NCBI GenBank assembly: GCA_040757835.1
Contig: JBFLWJ010000003.1
Span: 210,960 to 274,959, forward strand
Source of the DNA: Actinomycetota bacterium
GTDB taxonomy: Bacteria; Actinomycetota; Geothermincolia; Geothermincolales; RBG-13-55-18
Reading direction: 5' to 3'
Length of the DNA stretch: 64,000 bases
This document shows, piece by piece, positions 34,798-44,257 of the stretch. Numbering within the stretch: position 1 is the stretch's first letter; every line of letters begins with the position of its first letter. The position numbers and the translations under genes were made by a program. Under the pieces are notes generated by a model. It made no database searches, was not told the origin of the DNA, and worked only from the letters and a program-made list of their open reading frames with translations.

Positions 34798-37581
34798 ATG
34801 GACAAGGTCAAGGCACACGGGACGGGGATGGCGTTCTTCATCGCCGCGGTGCTGGCGCTCATGGCCTGCGCGGCCATCGCCCCGCTGCAGGCGGACGTCG
34901 CCACCGCGGAGATAGTGCTGCAGAAGCACTGGGAGCTGAACATGGGGAGCATGTTCAAGCACGCGTCCCCCACCATCGCGGACATAGACCAGGACGGCAT
35001 GCAGGAGATCCTGGTGGGCAACACCAACGGCAACTTCTACTGCGTCAACCCCAACGGGGCCATCCGCTGGGTCTACTACACCGGTGCGTCCATCCAGTCT
35101 ACTCCCCTGGCCGTGGACTGCGACGGCGACGGCAAGCTGGAGATCTTTTTCGGGTGCGACAACGGCTTCGTCTACGGGCTAAACTACGGCGGCCAGCCAC
35201 TCTCGCAGTGGGGATGGCCCAAGGGCGCCGGCTCAGCCTTCGGCTACAAGGAGGTCTTCCCCTCCCCCGCCGCCGGGGACCTTGACGGCGACGGCAACCT
35301 GGAGATCGTGGTGGGCTCCTGGGGCCACTACATCACCGCCTGGCACTTCGAGGGCCCCATGGCCTGGCAGTACTACAACGCCGACACCGTGTGGTGCTCG
35401 CCCGCGGTGGCCGACATCGACCTGGACGGCCAGGACGAGGTGATGATCGGGGCCGACTGCTGGGGCGGACCCAACTGGCCCTGGCCCCGCGGCGGGCTCC
35501 TCTACGCCTTCGAGGGCAACGGCGCCATCAAGCAGAACTTCCCCAAGTGCCTGCCCCAGGTGATCTGGTCCTCCCCCGCCATCGCCGACCTCGATGCGGA
35601 CGGTTTCCCCGACATCGTCGTGGGCACGGGCCTCTTCTGGCAGAACACCAACCCCGGGGCCAGCAACTACCTCTCCTACGCCGACGGCAGGTACGTCTAC
35701 GCCTTCAACTACCAGGGCAACAACGTGCCCGGGTGGCCGGTGCGTACGGGTGACAACAACTTCTCTTCCCCCGCCGTGGCGGACATCGACAGCGACGGCT
35801 ACTTCGAGGTGGCCATCGGCTCCATGGACCACAAGACCTACCTCATCAACCACGACGGCTCGCTGAAATGGGCCACCAACTATTACCCCGTGCCCAAGCT
35901 TGGCTCGCCGGCCATCGCCGACATCACCGGCGACGGCGCCATGGAGGTGATCATCTCCGAGGGCGCCAACATCACCGCCCGCGACGTCAACGGCACCATG
36001 ATCGTCAACGACAACGTCGGCGGTAACATCTTCAACTGCCCGGCCGTGGGGGACATCAACGGCGACGGCATGACCGAGGTGGTGCTCGCCACGGGGATGG
36101 ACGGCGAGACCGGCAAGCTGGTCTGCCTCGGGGGCGGCAAGTTCAACCCCGCCCTGGCCCCATGGCCCATGTTCCGCAAGAACGCCCGCCACACCGCCGC
36201 CTACAACTACGAGGAGGTCCCGGACCTGTGGCCGCCGGATGAGGTCAAGAGCCGCGGCTTCCTGGCGGAGGGATACACCGGCGCGGGGTTCAACCAGTTC
36301 ATCCTGCTCATGAACATCCTGGACCGCGATATCCTGGTCCAGCTCCGCTACACCCTTCCCAGCGGCAAGTCGGTGGTGCGCCTCATCACCATCCCGCCCA
36401 ATTCCCGGGCCACCGTGCCCGTCAACGCCACCATCAACGGGCAGGAGGTGAGCACCTCCGTCATCTCCAACCAGGAAGGACTGGTGACCGAGCGGGCCGT
36501 GTACTTCAACTACACCGGCGGGGGCGGCTCCTGGACGGGCGGGCACAACGTCATGGGGACGGACTCCCCCCTCAAACAGTGGTACTTCGCCGAGGGCTGC
36601 ACGCGGCCCGGCTTCCACACCTGGCTGACCCTGCAGAACCCCGGGGAACAGAACGCCAACGTCCGCCTGGACTACTTCTGCGGCGACGGCCAGAACGTCA
36701 CCAAGTCCCTGGTGGTCGGGGCGAAGTCGCGCTACACCGTGGCCGTGCACGGCGACGCCCAGGGCATCGGCGTGCACGCGAGCGAGCACGGCGACGTGTC
36801 CATCAAGGTGACCTCGGACCAGCCCATCGTGGCCGAACGGCCCATGTACTTCGACTACGCCGGGAGCTGGGACGGCGGGCACAACGTCATGGGGGCGGCC
36901 GCGCCCTCCCCGGAATGGTTTTTCGCCGAGGGGTGCACGCGGCCCGGCTTCCACACCTGGCTCTGCCTGCAGAACCCCGGCGACGCGCCGGCCGAGGTGC
37001 GCCTGGACTACTTCTGCGCCGACGGCGAGAACGAGTCCCGCAAACTGACCATCGAACCGCGCTCCCGTTTCACCGTGGCCGTGCACGGCAAAGGCCTGGG
37101 CATCGGCGAGCAGAACAGCAACCACGGCGACGTGTCCATCAAGGTCACTTCGGACCAGCCCATCGTGGCCGAGCGCCCCATGTACTTCAACTACTTCGGT
37201 TTCATCGAGGGCGGGCACAACGTGACCGGCTCGCCGCAGCCGTATGAGCAATGGCTCTTCGCCGAGGGGTGCACGCGTTCCGGCTTCCACACCTATCTAT
37301 GCCTGCAGAACCCCGGTGAGGAGGAGGCGAGGGTGCGCATCGACTACCTGTGCGCCGACGGCAACAACGAACACCGCGACCTCGTCATCGACCCGCGCTC
37401 CCGTTTCACGGTGGTCGTACACGACGCCAAGTACGGCATCGGGGTGTGGGACAGCAACCACGGGGACGTGTCCATCAAGATCACCTCGGACGTGCCCATC
37501 GTGGCCGAACGGCCGGTCTACTTCTCCATGGCCGGGAACATCAACGGAGGACACAACACCCAGGGACAAGCCGTGAAATGA
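34798..37581 (+). CDS. Secreted FG-GAP/VCBS beta-propeller protein with four surface repeats
   Basis: A 927-residue protein. A signal or anchor (8-30) is followed by a beta-propeller (about 45-460) with repeated calcium-binding-type motifs such as ADIDQDGMQEILVG, DLDGDGNLEIVVG and DIDLDGQDEVMIG. Residues about 480-927 are four repeats of the WYFAEGCTRPGFHTWL..QNPG, GDVSIKV, PIVAERPMYF type, as in the hydrolase at 27280 and the SpoIID protein at 55194. Probably exposed on the cell surface, perhaps for adhesion or glycan binding. AAAGGGG precedes the ATG at 34798, preferred over an ATG at 34753. Confidence 0.85.
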   Translation: MDKVKAHGTGMAFFIAAVLALMACAAIAPLQADVATAEIVLQKHWELNMGSMFKHASPTIADIDQDGMQEILVGNTNGNFYCVNPNGAIRWVYYTGASIQSTPLAVDCDGDGKLEIFFGCDNGFVYGLNYGGQPLSQWGWPKGAGSAFGYKEVFPSPAAGDLDGDGNLEIVVGSWGHYITAWHFEGPMAWQYYNADTVWCSPAVADIDLDGQDEVMIGADCWGGPNWPWPRGGLLYAFEGNGAIKQNFPKCLPQVIWSSPAIADLDADGFPDIVVGTGLFWQNTNPGASNYLSYADGRYVYAFNYQGNNVPGWPVRTGDNNFSSPAVADIDSDGYFEVAIGSMDHKTYLINHDGSLKWATNYYPVPKLGSPAIADITGDGAMEVIISEGANITARDVNGTMIVNDNVGGNIFNCPAVGDINGDGMTEVVLATGMDGETGKLVCLGGGKFNPALAPWPMFRKNARHTAAYNYEEVPDLWPPDEVKSRGFLAEGYTGAGFNQFILLMNILDRDILVQLRYTLPSGKSVVRLITIPPNSRATVPVNATINGQEVSTSVISNQEGLVTERAVYFNYTGGGGSWTGGHNVMGTDSPLKQWYFAEGCTRPGFHTWLTLQNPGEQNANVRLDYFCGDGQNVTKSLVVGAKSRYTVAVHGDAQGIGVHASEHGDVSIKVTSDQPIVAERPMYFDYAGSWDGGHNVMGAAAPSPEWFFAEGCTRPGFHTWLCLQNPGDAPAEVRLDYFCADGENESRKLTIEPRSRFTVAVHGKGLGIGEQNSNHGDVSIKVTSDQPIVAERPMYFNYFGFIEGGHNVTGSPQPYEQWLFAEGCTRSGFHTYLCLQNPGEEEARVRIDYLCADGNNEHRDLVIDPRSRFTVVVHDAKYGIGVWDSNHGDVSIKITSDVPIVAERPVYFSMAGNINGGHNTQGQAVK

Positions 37582-37617
37582 CCGGTACTGACCATAAGCG
37601 GGCCTGGGCGCGGGCGC

Positions 37618-39045
37618 TCAGGCCCCTTTTCTGTCCCGGGCCTGGCGGGCGAAGTGAAGGTAGGAGTCCAGGGCGAGCAGGCACGCGCGCAGGTCCGCGT
37701 AGACCGGGATGCCGTGCTCCCGCATCTTCTCCTCCAGGGTGTTGAAGAAGCGCAGGTCCCCGAAGACCCACGACACCACCGCCTTGCCGCTGCGCCTCAC
37801 CTCCTCGCCTATCTCCTCGAAGGGGAAGTGCTCGATGAACTTCGAGGCGAAGGGGAGCAATATCACCCCGTCGATGTTGTCATCGGCGAGCACCGCCCGC
37901 ATGGAGCCGCTGAAGGCGTCGAAGCCGCGCTGCTCGATGGCCGGCCAGATGTCCACCGGGTTGGAGGGTGCCATCCAGGGAGGGAAGACGTCCGCGAGAG
38001 CGCGCAGGGTCCTCTCCTCCAGGGCGGGGACCCGCAACTCCGCGTCGCGCAGCAGGTCGGTGAGGACCACCCCTCCTCCCCCGGTGACCGTCACCACCGC
38101 CACTCCGCGCCCGTCGCGCGAGGTGACGCGGAAAGGCTCGGGGTGGAGCGAGAAGGCCTTGCCGACGTTCATCAGCTCGTTGAAGTCCTGCACCTGGATG
38201 ACGCCCGCCTGGCGCAGGGCCCCGTCCGCCACCTCGCTGGACCCGGCCAGGCTCGCGGTATGGGAGAGGGCGGCCCGGGCCGACTCCTCGTAGCGCCCCC
38301 CCTTGAGGATGGCCAGTGGTTTCGCGCCGGCCATCTCCCCGGCCACCTCCAGGAAGGCCCTGCCGTCCACGAAGGACTCCAGGTAAGCCACCACGGCCCT
38401 GGTCCTGGGGTCGCCGGCCAGGTAGCGCAGCACCTCCACCTCGTTCACGTCCATTTTGTTGCCGATGGCGCAGGCCTTGGAGACGGTGAAGAACCCCGAG
38501 ATGACGAACTGCAGCATGAAGCCGGCGGCCAGCATGCCGCTCTGGGCGATGATGCCCAGGGTCCCGGGCTTGAGCCGCTCGTGGGCGTTGGGGGCGCGCA
38601 TGAAGGGGGTGAAGATAAAGGGGTCGGTGTTGACCAGGCCGGTGCAGTTGGGCCCCCACAGGCGCAGCCCGGTGCGGGAGGCGACCTCCCGGCAGCGCGC
38701 GTCGATGCGCCTTCCCTCCTCCCCGGCCTCGGCAAAACCGCCGGACTCCAGCACCGCCGCCCTCACCCCCGCCGCCGCGCATTCCTCCAGCACCTCCGGG
38801 ACGCCTGCGGCGGGGATGAACACGATTGCCAGGTCCACCTTGCCCGCCAGGTCCTTCACGGAAGGGTAGCACTTCACCCCGAGTATCTCGTCCCTCCCCG
38901 GGTTGACCGGATAGACCGGGCCCGCGAAGGACTCGAGCATGTTGGCCACGATGCTGTGCCCGCCCTTGGCCGGGTTGGGGGTGGCCCCGATGATGGCCAC
39001 GCTGCGGGGCGAGAAGAAGACGTCCAGGCCAGCGCGTTCGGTCAT
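37618..39045 (-). CDS. NDP-forming acyl-CoA synthetase-like protein (AcdA/CoA-binding type)
   Basis: A 475-residue protein. Residues 1-140 are a CoA-binding Rossmann domain with SVAIIGATPNPAKGGHSIVANML. A succinyl-CoA synthetase-like central part has ALSHTASLAGS, where the His is the phosphorylated residue in this family, then GGGGVVLTDLL. This alpha-subunit layout fits acetate:CoA ligase (ADP-forming) and lysine-acetyltransferase-type relatives. The beta (ATP-grasp) subunit is not next to it, so whether it works alone is unknown. GGGAGG is 9 nt ahead of the ATG at 39045. Out of place among glycan genes. Confidence 0.85.
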   Translation of the reverse strand: MTERAGLDVFFSPRSVAIIGATPNPAKGGHSIVANMLESFAGPVYPVNPGRDEILGVKCYPSVKDLAGKVDLAIVFIPAAGVPEVLEECAAAGVRAAVLESGGFAEAGEEGRRIDARCREVASRTGLRLWGPNCTGLVNTDPFIFTPFMRAPNAHERLKPGTLGIIAQSGMLAAGFMLQFVISGFFTVSKACAIGNKMDVNEVEVLRYLAGDPRTRAVVAYLESFVDGRAFLEVAGEMAGAKPLAILKGGRYEESARAALSHTASLAGSSEVADGALRQAGVIQVQDFNELMNVGKAFSLHPEPFRVTSRDGRGVAVVTVTGGGGVVLTDLLRDAELRVPALEERTLRALADVFPPWMAPSNPVDIWPAIEQRGFDAFSGSMRAVLADDNIDGVILLPFASKFIEHFPFEEIGEEVRRSGKAVVSWVFGDLRFFNTLEEKMREHGIPVYADLRACLLALDSYLHFARQARDRKGA

Positions 39046-39146
39046 GCTGTGTTCCCTCCCATCTCCATGCTGCATCATCTGCCGCGGAACACCGCCCGCG
39101 TCAACCATTCTACAACATCTTCCCCACGCTACGGACGGGGTAGGAG

Positions 39147-39240
39147 ATGGGGTCAGCCCTGGTATGTGACATCGTGTTGCGTAACGGCAACCAGAGCTTC
39201 GAGTTTGCAGGGCATGTCACATGTCAGGGGCTGACCCCAT
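39147..39240. repeat. REP-like palindrome, GGGGTCAG family, copy 2a
   Basis: The outer arms start ATGGGGTCAGCCC and end GGGCTGACCCCAT, imperfectly complementary over about 27 nt, with an inner GTTGC...GCAAC stem. About 80% like the element at 41967-42060 by eye. It lies directly upstream of the YfhO-like gene. Confidence 0.8.
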
Positions 39241-39324
39241 GCTCAAACCTTTGCCCGCATAAGGTAGAATAATACGCGGACCGGGGCATGGCCGTGGCCA
39301 CATTCGAGCGGAGAGAGGAGGCAT

Positions 39325-41967
39325 ATGTCGGGGATCAAGGAACACCTGCTGGTAGTATGCCTCTTCCTCGTCCTCGTCCTGCTTTTCACGCTGCCCCTGG
39401 TCGCCGGCCTGGGCGACACCGTTATCAGCAGCCGCGTCGACAACGTCCTCAACGTGTGGATCTACTCCTGGGACGGCCACGCCATGACCACTGGACCGCT
39501 CCACCTCTTCCAGGCCAACATGAACTACCCCTCCCCGGACAGCCTGGCCTTCTCCGAGCACCTCTTCACCTTCGCCCTCGTGGCCGCCCCCGTCTCTTGG
39601 ATAACCGGCAACCCGGTGCTGGCCTACAACCTCGTCTCCCTCCTGGGTTTCGCCCTGTGCGGATACACCATGTACCTGCTGGTCAAATACCTGACCGGGA
39701 AGAGGATGGCCGCCTTCGCGGCGGGGGTTTTCTTCACCTTCGTTCCCTACCATTTCTCGACCATCGTCCACGTGCACGTCAGCCTGTGGTGCCTGCAACC
39801 CCTCATCCTCTACTTCCTCTTCCGCTACTTCGACGAGGGGCGTACGCGCGAGCTGGTGGGCTTCGGGCTCGCCTTCCTCGCCCAGGCGCTGCTGGGATGG
39901 TATCAACTGGCTTTTTCGTCCATCCCCATCGCCCTCTTCTTCCTGTGGCGCCTCCTCGCCCGCGACCGCCGCCAGCAGGCAAGGAAGTTCCTTTACGTCA
40001 TCGCGGTCCTGGCCCTGTGCATGGTGGTCATCGTCCCTTTTGCCATGCCCTATTTCCGGCTGCGCGCCAACATCCCCGAGGACGAGCGCGAGCCCGCCTT
40101 GAACGTCATCGCCCGCGCCCACCTGGTGGACTACGTGCGCGTGCTGCCCCAGAACTGGCTCTATCATGACGTGTTGGGCTTCTCCCGCACTGGCCCGCCA
40201 GGGGGCGGGGACGCCCTATTCCCGGGGTTCCTGGTCCTGCCCCTTTCCCTGCTGGGGCTGCTCTTCCTCTTCGCGGGGAAGAGGATGCGCCGCTCCCCGG
40301 CGCGCGGGGCGCCGCGGTCCGGGAGGGAGGACGTCCCAGGGGATGAGCGGGAGCCGGGCGCGGAAGATACCCGCGTGCAGGACAGCCCGCCCCGGGCCGG
40401 GCCGCCGCTCCCCGGGCCCCCGCAGAGGATCGCCTCCCCGCGCGCTTTCTTCCTCTTCTTCGTGGTCCTGGGCCTGGTATGCTTCGCGCTCTCCCTTGGC
40501 CCCGAGCCCGGAGGACTGAACAATATTTTCTACAAGGTCATGCACAAGCTCCCGTTCTACGGCTTCGTACGCTTCCCGGTGCGTTACAACATCATGGTGC
40601 TGCTGGCGCTGTCCGCGACCGCCGGTTACGGTTGTGCCGCCTTCCAGACCCTCATGCAGTCGTGGCGCGGCCGCAGGTGGGCCATGGCGGTGGCGGGTGC
40701 GGTGATCGTGCTGCTGCTCTGCGAGTTCGCGGTGGTGGACCTCCCCACCGCCTCCGTGCCGGTGGCGGGCGAGGTGCCCCGGGTCTACCGGGACCTGGCC
40801 GATATCGAGGACGCGGTGGTGGTGGAGGCACCCATGCCCTACGTGGCCGACAGCGTCACTTTCGAGGACCCCCTGAGCCTCAACTTCGGCACCCTGGACA
40901 ACCTCTTCCTCTCCGCGGACCGCGAGCAGACCGCCACCTATTTTTCCGTCTATCACTGGAAGAAGCTTGTGAACGGTATGAGCGGCTACTACCCCATCTT
41001 CTACCGCCGGGCCGTGGTGGAGATGCAGGCCTTCCCGGGGACGCGGGCCCTGGACTTTTTGCGTGCGGCCGGGGTCGACCACGTGGTGGCCCACTGGGAC
41101 TGGCTGCCCGACGGCACCGCGGCATCCACGAGGAAGGCCCTGGAGAGCCAGCCGGGAGTGGAGCTGGTCGAGGACTACGCAGATGACGCTATCTCCCTCT
41201 ACCGCCTCGACCCCGTCGACACCGTTTCCGTGGACCGGCTGGACCTGCCCCTCTACCTCCCCGAGAGGACCGCTGCGGGGGCGCCTCTAGCAGCCTCCGT
41301 GGGATTCCTCAACCCTGCCGGCCTTCCCTTCGTGAACCTCTCCGAGGACCGGCAGCACCTGCGGGCGGAGTGGCGCGACGGTGACGGAAAGGTCGTGCGC
41401 AGCGAGGAGTCCTATCTCTATGCGCCGTTCTTCGTCGCGGCGGGCGAAGCGGCCTCGGCCAGTTTCAGCCTGGAGTCACCTTCGCAGGCCGGTCCCTACT
41501 CCCTGTCCGTCGCCGCCACCGACGGCATCCTGGAGGGGACGGTGTGGGAGAGCGAGGTGGAGGTCGGCGGCGTCGCCCTGCCCGGCGAGGGAGCGGGCGC
41601 GGCCGGCGAGCTGTCCTGGGCGCGGGAAGATGGAGAGCCAGCCGCGGCCTGTCATACCGGCGAAGTGCTCTCCCTGGACGTCGCCGTCCGCAACGGCGGC
41701 GTGGCGCAGTGGCCAAGGGGCATGGTGGGGACGGCGGGGAGCGTGCACGTTACCGCGGTGTGGAAGCGTGCCGGCGCCCCGGCCTACGAGCTGACCCAGA
41801 CCGGCCTTCTGCCCTGCGACGTCTCGGCCGGGCAGGAGATATCTTTCCCGGTGGCGCTGCAGGCGCCTCGCGAGCCCGGCGAATATACCCTATGGCTGTG
41901 GCTGGACGACGCCGGCAATGGTTACTTCACGGAGCCGCTGCAGCTCCCCGTCGGGATCAGCCTGTAA
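39325..41967 (+). CDS. YfhO-like polytopic membrane protein, GT-C type (paralogue 1)
   Basis: An 880-residue protein with about 12 hydrophobic helices. After the first helix is SRVDNVLNVWIYSWDGHAM and FQANMNYPSPDSLAFSEH, a loop with conserved acidic residues as in GT-C enzymes. A low-complexity Pro/Arg/Gly loop (about 330-375) separates the halves. Residues about 630-880 are an extracytoplasmic beta-rich tail. It resembles YfhO-type proteins that glycosylate lipoteichoic acid or lipids; the sugar is unknown. A TAGAAT at 39265 may be its -10. The stop codon at 41965 lies in a REP-like palindrome. Paralogue at 51146. Confidence 0.75.
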   Translation: MSGIKEHLLVVCLFLVLVLLFTLPLVAGLGDTVISSRVDNVLNVWIYSWDGHAMTTGPLHLFQANMNYPSPDSLAFSEHLFTFALVAAPVSWITGNPVLAYNLVSLLGFALCGYTMYLLVKYLTGKRMAAFAAGVFFTFVPYHFSTIVHVHVSLWCLQPLILYFLFRYFDEGRTRELVGFGLAFLAQALLGWYQLAFSSIPIALFFLWRLLARDRRQQARKFLYVIAVLALCMVVIVPFAMPYFRLRANIPEDEREPALNVIARAHLVDYVRVLPQNWLYHDVLGFSRTGPPGGGDALFPGFLVLPLSLLGLLFLFAGKRMRRSPARGAPRSGREDVPGDEREPGAEDTRVQDSPPRAGPPLPGPPQRIASPRAFFLFFVVLGLVCFALSLGPEPGGLNNIFYKVMHKLPFYGFVRFPVRYNIMVLLALSATAGYGCAAFQTLMQSWRGRRWAMAVAGAVIVLLLCEFAVVDLPTASVPVAGEVPRVYRDLADIEDAVVVEAPMPYVADSVTFEDPLSLNFGTLDNLFLSADREQTATYFSVYHWKKLVNGMSGYYPIFYRRAVVEMQAFPGTRALDFLRAAGVDHVVAHWDWLPDGTAASTRKALESQPGVELVEDYADDAISLYRLDPVDTVSVDRLDLPLYLPERTAAGAPLAASVGFLNPAGLPFVNLSEDRQHLRAEWRDGDGKVVRSEESYLYAPFFVAAGEAASASFSLESPSQAGPYSLSVAATDGILEGTVWESEVEVGGVALPGEGAGAAGELSWAREDGEPAAACHTGEVLSLDVAVRNGGVAQWPRGMVGTAGSVHVTAVWKRAGAPAYELTQTGLLPCDVSAGQEISFPVALQAPREPGEYTLWLWLDDAGNGYFTEPLQLPVGISL

Positions 41968-42060
41968 TGGGGTCAGCCCCTGACATGTGACATTGTGTTG
42001 CGTAGCAGCAACCAGAGCATCGGGTGTGCCAGGCATGTCACATGTCAGGGGCTGACCCCC
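41967..42060. repeat. REP-like palindrome, GGGGTCAG family, copy 2b
   Basis: A perfect 25-bp inverted repeat (41969-41993 and 42035-42059) around a 41-nt loop holding an inner GTTGC...GCAAC stem. It overlaps the stop codons of both convergent genes and encodes the last five codons (EGVSP) and stop of the GT4 at 42045. Confidence 0.88.
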
Positions 42061-43127
42061 TCTATATAGGCGCGGAGGGAGGCGGCGGTCTTCTCGGGGG
42101 CGAAATCCTCGAGGCGCCGCGTGCCCTTCTCGGCCATGGCCCGGCGCAGCTCCGCGTTGGTCGCCACCTCGCCCACGGCCTCCGCCAGCAGGGGGAGGTC
42201 CATGCTGCGGAAGGTCATCCCGGCGCCGCCCAGGGTATAGGGGATGGCGGCGCTGGCGCGGGCCAGGATGGGCACCCTGAAGTGCATGCTCTCCAGCAGG
42301 GGTACGCAAAAGCCCTCGTGCATGCTGCAGGTGATGAAGACGCTCGCCGTGCGGTAATACGCCCGCAGGTCCTCGTCTGACACCCCCCAGGACCAGCCCG
42401 GGATGGACACCGCTCCCTGCAGCCCGTAGCGGCGGATGCGCTCGTCCAGCTCGATGTTGTACCGCAGTGACCAGGTGGTCCCGACCAGCAGCAGGCGGGA
42501 ATAGGCGTTGACGCGGTGGCGGTAGACCGCGAAGAGGTCGATGAGGTCCTCCACCCGCTTGTTGGGGACCATGCGCCCCACGAAGAGCAGGTTGGTCCTG
42601 CCGTCCGAGAGCCCGGCATGCAGGGCGTGGTTGTATTCGCCGTCCAGGGCGGCGGTGTCCACTATGATGGGCAAAGCCCCGGTCTTCTCCTCCGCGAACC
42701 CCGCACTGACCAGCTCCCGGCGGTTGTACTCGGAATCACCCAGGGCTAGGTCGCATTCCCTGAGACGGGGCAGGAGTTCTCTCCCCTTGCGGCAGACCTC
42801 GGCCAGGCGGCTGTCGTAAGCGTCGAAGAACTCGGGCGGGGTGATGTTGTGGTAGATGAGCACCTTGCGGTTGCGGCTGCCCAGGAACATGCGGTGGTTT
42901 TCGTCGAAAACGGAGAGGTGGTAGACGAGAACGCTGTCCCGGTCGCGCATACTCTTGCCGCGATAGGCCTTCAGTCCCTCGTTGTAGGCGGCCATGGGCT
43001 CGTCGTTGGCGGTGGCGTGGATGTGGCTCTCCCACCCCCACGACTTGAAGAGCTCGTGCATGCGCAGCACCTGTCCGGTGACTGCGTCGCCGAACTGCAG
43101 CCGCGCACACAACTGGTGTACCCTCAA
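42045..43127 (-). CDS. GT4 glycosyltransferase, third of a paralogous set
   Basis: A 360-residue GT-B protein. VHQLCARLQFGDAVTGQVLR opens a domain in which the acceptor side differs from its paralogues; FVGRMVPNKRVEDLIDLF, GTTWSLRYNIELDERI and HEGFCVPLLESMHFRVPIL make up the donor half. It is one of three related enzymes at 42045, 43124 and 45212. The start is TTG at 43127, overlapping the upstream stop by TTGA, with GGAGG upstream. Its final five codons and stop lie in a REP-like palindrome. Last gene of the export operon; sugar unknown. Confidence 0.88.
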   Translation of the reverse strand: MRVHQLCARLQFGDAVTGQVLRMHELFKSWGWESHIHATANDEPMAAYNEGLKAYRGKSMRDRDSVLVYHLSVFDENHRMFLGSRNRKVLIYHNITPPEFFDAYDSRLAEVCRKGRELLPRLRECDLALGDSEYNRRELVSAGFAEEKTGALPIIVDTAALDGEYNHALHAGLSDGRTNLLFVGRMVPNKRVEDLIDLFAVYRHRVNAYSRLLLVGTTWSLRYNIELDERIRRYGLQGAVSIPGWSWGVSDEDLRAYYRTASVFITCSMHEGFCVPLLESMHFRVPILARASAAIPYTLGGAGMTFRSMDLPLLAEAVGEVATNAELRRAMAEKGTRRLEDFAPEKTAASLRAYIEGVSP

Positions 43128-44257
43128 CGCAGCACCTCCCCGCCACCGTTCCCTCGCGCCTCCCCGCCCCCGTCAACCCCCGCCGCGGCCGCCGCCAGCC
43201 CGTCCAGCACCTCGCGCAGGCCGGCGGCGAGCACCCCGGTCCCGAAGGAACGCAGCCGCTCCCTCTGCGCCGCCAGTATGCTCTCCCGCAGTCCGGCGTC
43301 CCTTCCCAGGCGGTCCAGGAACTCCGCCAGCACGGGGTAGTTCTTGTCGGTGAAGATGACCCCCGCTCCCCCCATGGTCTCCGGCACGGCCCCGGCGGCA
43401 TAGGCCAGCACCGGCAGGTCGAAGTGGAAGGCCTCCAGGGGAGGGACGCAGAAGCCCTCGTGCTCGCTCATGGATATGTAGTAGTGGGAGTTGAGGTAGC
43501 AGGCCTTGAGGCGGGCGTCGCTGACCTTGCCCAGAAAGAGGACGCGGTCCTGGATGCCCATGCGCCAGGCCATGGAGAGCAGGGCGGTGTGGTAGGTGGA
43601 GAGCAGGGACCCCGCAACCACCAGGCGGGAGTGCGCGTTGATGCCGCGGTGGTAGCAGTAGAAGAGCTTGATGAGGTCCTCCACCCGCTTGTTGGGGGCC
43701 ACCCTGCCCACGAAGAGCAGGTTGGTCTTGCCGTCCGAGAGGCGCCTGCCGAACTCCGCGTCCTCCGCGATGCCGTCCAGCTTGTCCAGGGGAGGGTTGA
43801 TGGGCAGCACCCCCGTCCTCGCCTCGTCGAACCCCGCCGCCACCAGCTCGCGGCGGTTGTAGTCGGAGTCCCCCAGGGCCAGGTCGCAGTCCTTAAGCCG
43901 GGGAAGGAGGTCGCGCCCCAGGCGGCAGATGCGCGCGGCCGTGGGATAGAAGTCGACGTAGAACTCGGGGGGCGTGATGTTGTGGTAGATGAGCACTTTG
44001 CGGTTGCGGCTGCCCAGGAACATGCGGTGGTTCTCGCAGTAGATGGCGTGGTGGTAGATGACCACGTCTTCCTCGCTGGCGGCGAACTCCGGGTAGGTGA
44101 CGTCGGGAGCGGCATAGCGGCAGGTATATTCGTCCATGTCGTAGGCGAAGATGTGCGACTCCACCCCCCACGCCGTAAGGATGTCGTGGATGGACAGCAC
44201 CTGGTTGGAGACGGCGTCCCCGCTGGCCAGGCAGGGAACGATCTGATGTACCCTCAA
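43124..44257 (-). CDS. GT4 glycosyltransferase, paralogue sharing a near-identical half with 45212
   Basis: A 377-residue GT-B protein. The N-terminal acceptor side (VHQIVPCLASGDAVSNQVLS, ending near residue 110) differs from the paralogue at 45212. From GRDLLPRLKDC onward about 220 residues are identical to that protein, including FVGRVAPNKRVEDLIKLF, FLGKVSDARL and HEGFCVPPLEAFHFDLPVL. The TTG at 44257 overlaps the stop of the upstream methyltransferase by TTGA. It is coupled at both ends and most likely adds one sugar in assembly of the exported chain. The frame beyond 44257 is spurious. Confidence 0.88.
   Translation of the reverse strand: MRVHQIVPCLASGDAVSNQVLSIHDILTAWGVESHIFAYDMDEYTCRYAAPDVTYPEFAASEEDVVIYHHAIYCENHRMFLGSRNRKVLIYHNITPPEFYVDFYPTAARICRLGRDLLPRLKDCDLALGDSDYNRRELVAAGFDEARTGVLPINPPLDKLDGIAEDAEFGRRLSDGKTNLLFVGRVAPNKRVEDLIKLFYCYHRGINAHSRLVVAGSLLSTYHTALLSMAWRMGIQDRVLFLGKVSDARLKACYLNSHYYISMSEHEGFCVPPLEAFHFDLPVLAYAAGAVPETMGGAGVIFTDKNYPVLAEFLDRLGRDAGLRESILAAQRERLRSFGTGVLAAGLREVLDGLAAAAAGVDGGGEARGNGGGEVLR
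43253..43919 (+). repeat. 667-bp duplicated tract, copy 1
   Basis: It matches 45314-45980 at 666 of 667 positions by eye; the one difference (C at 43820, G at 45881) is a synonymous codon change. The flanks on both sides diverge at once. Confidence 0.85.
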
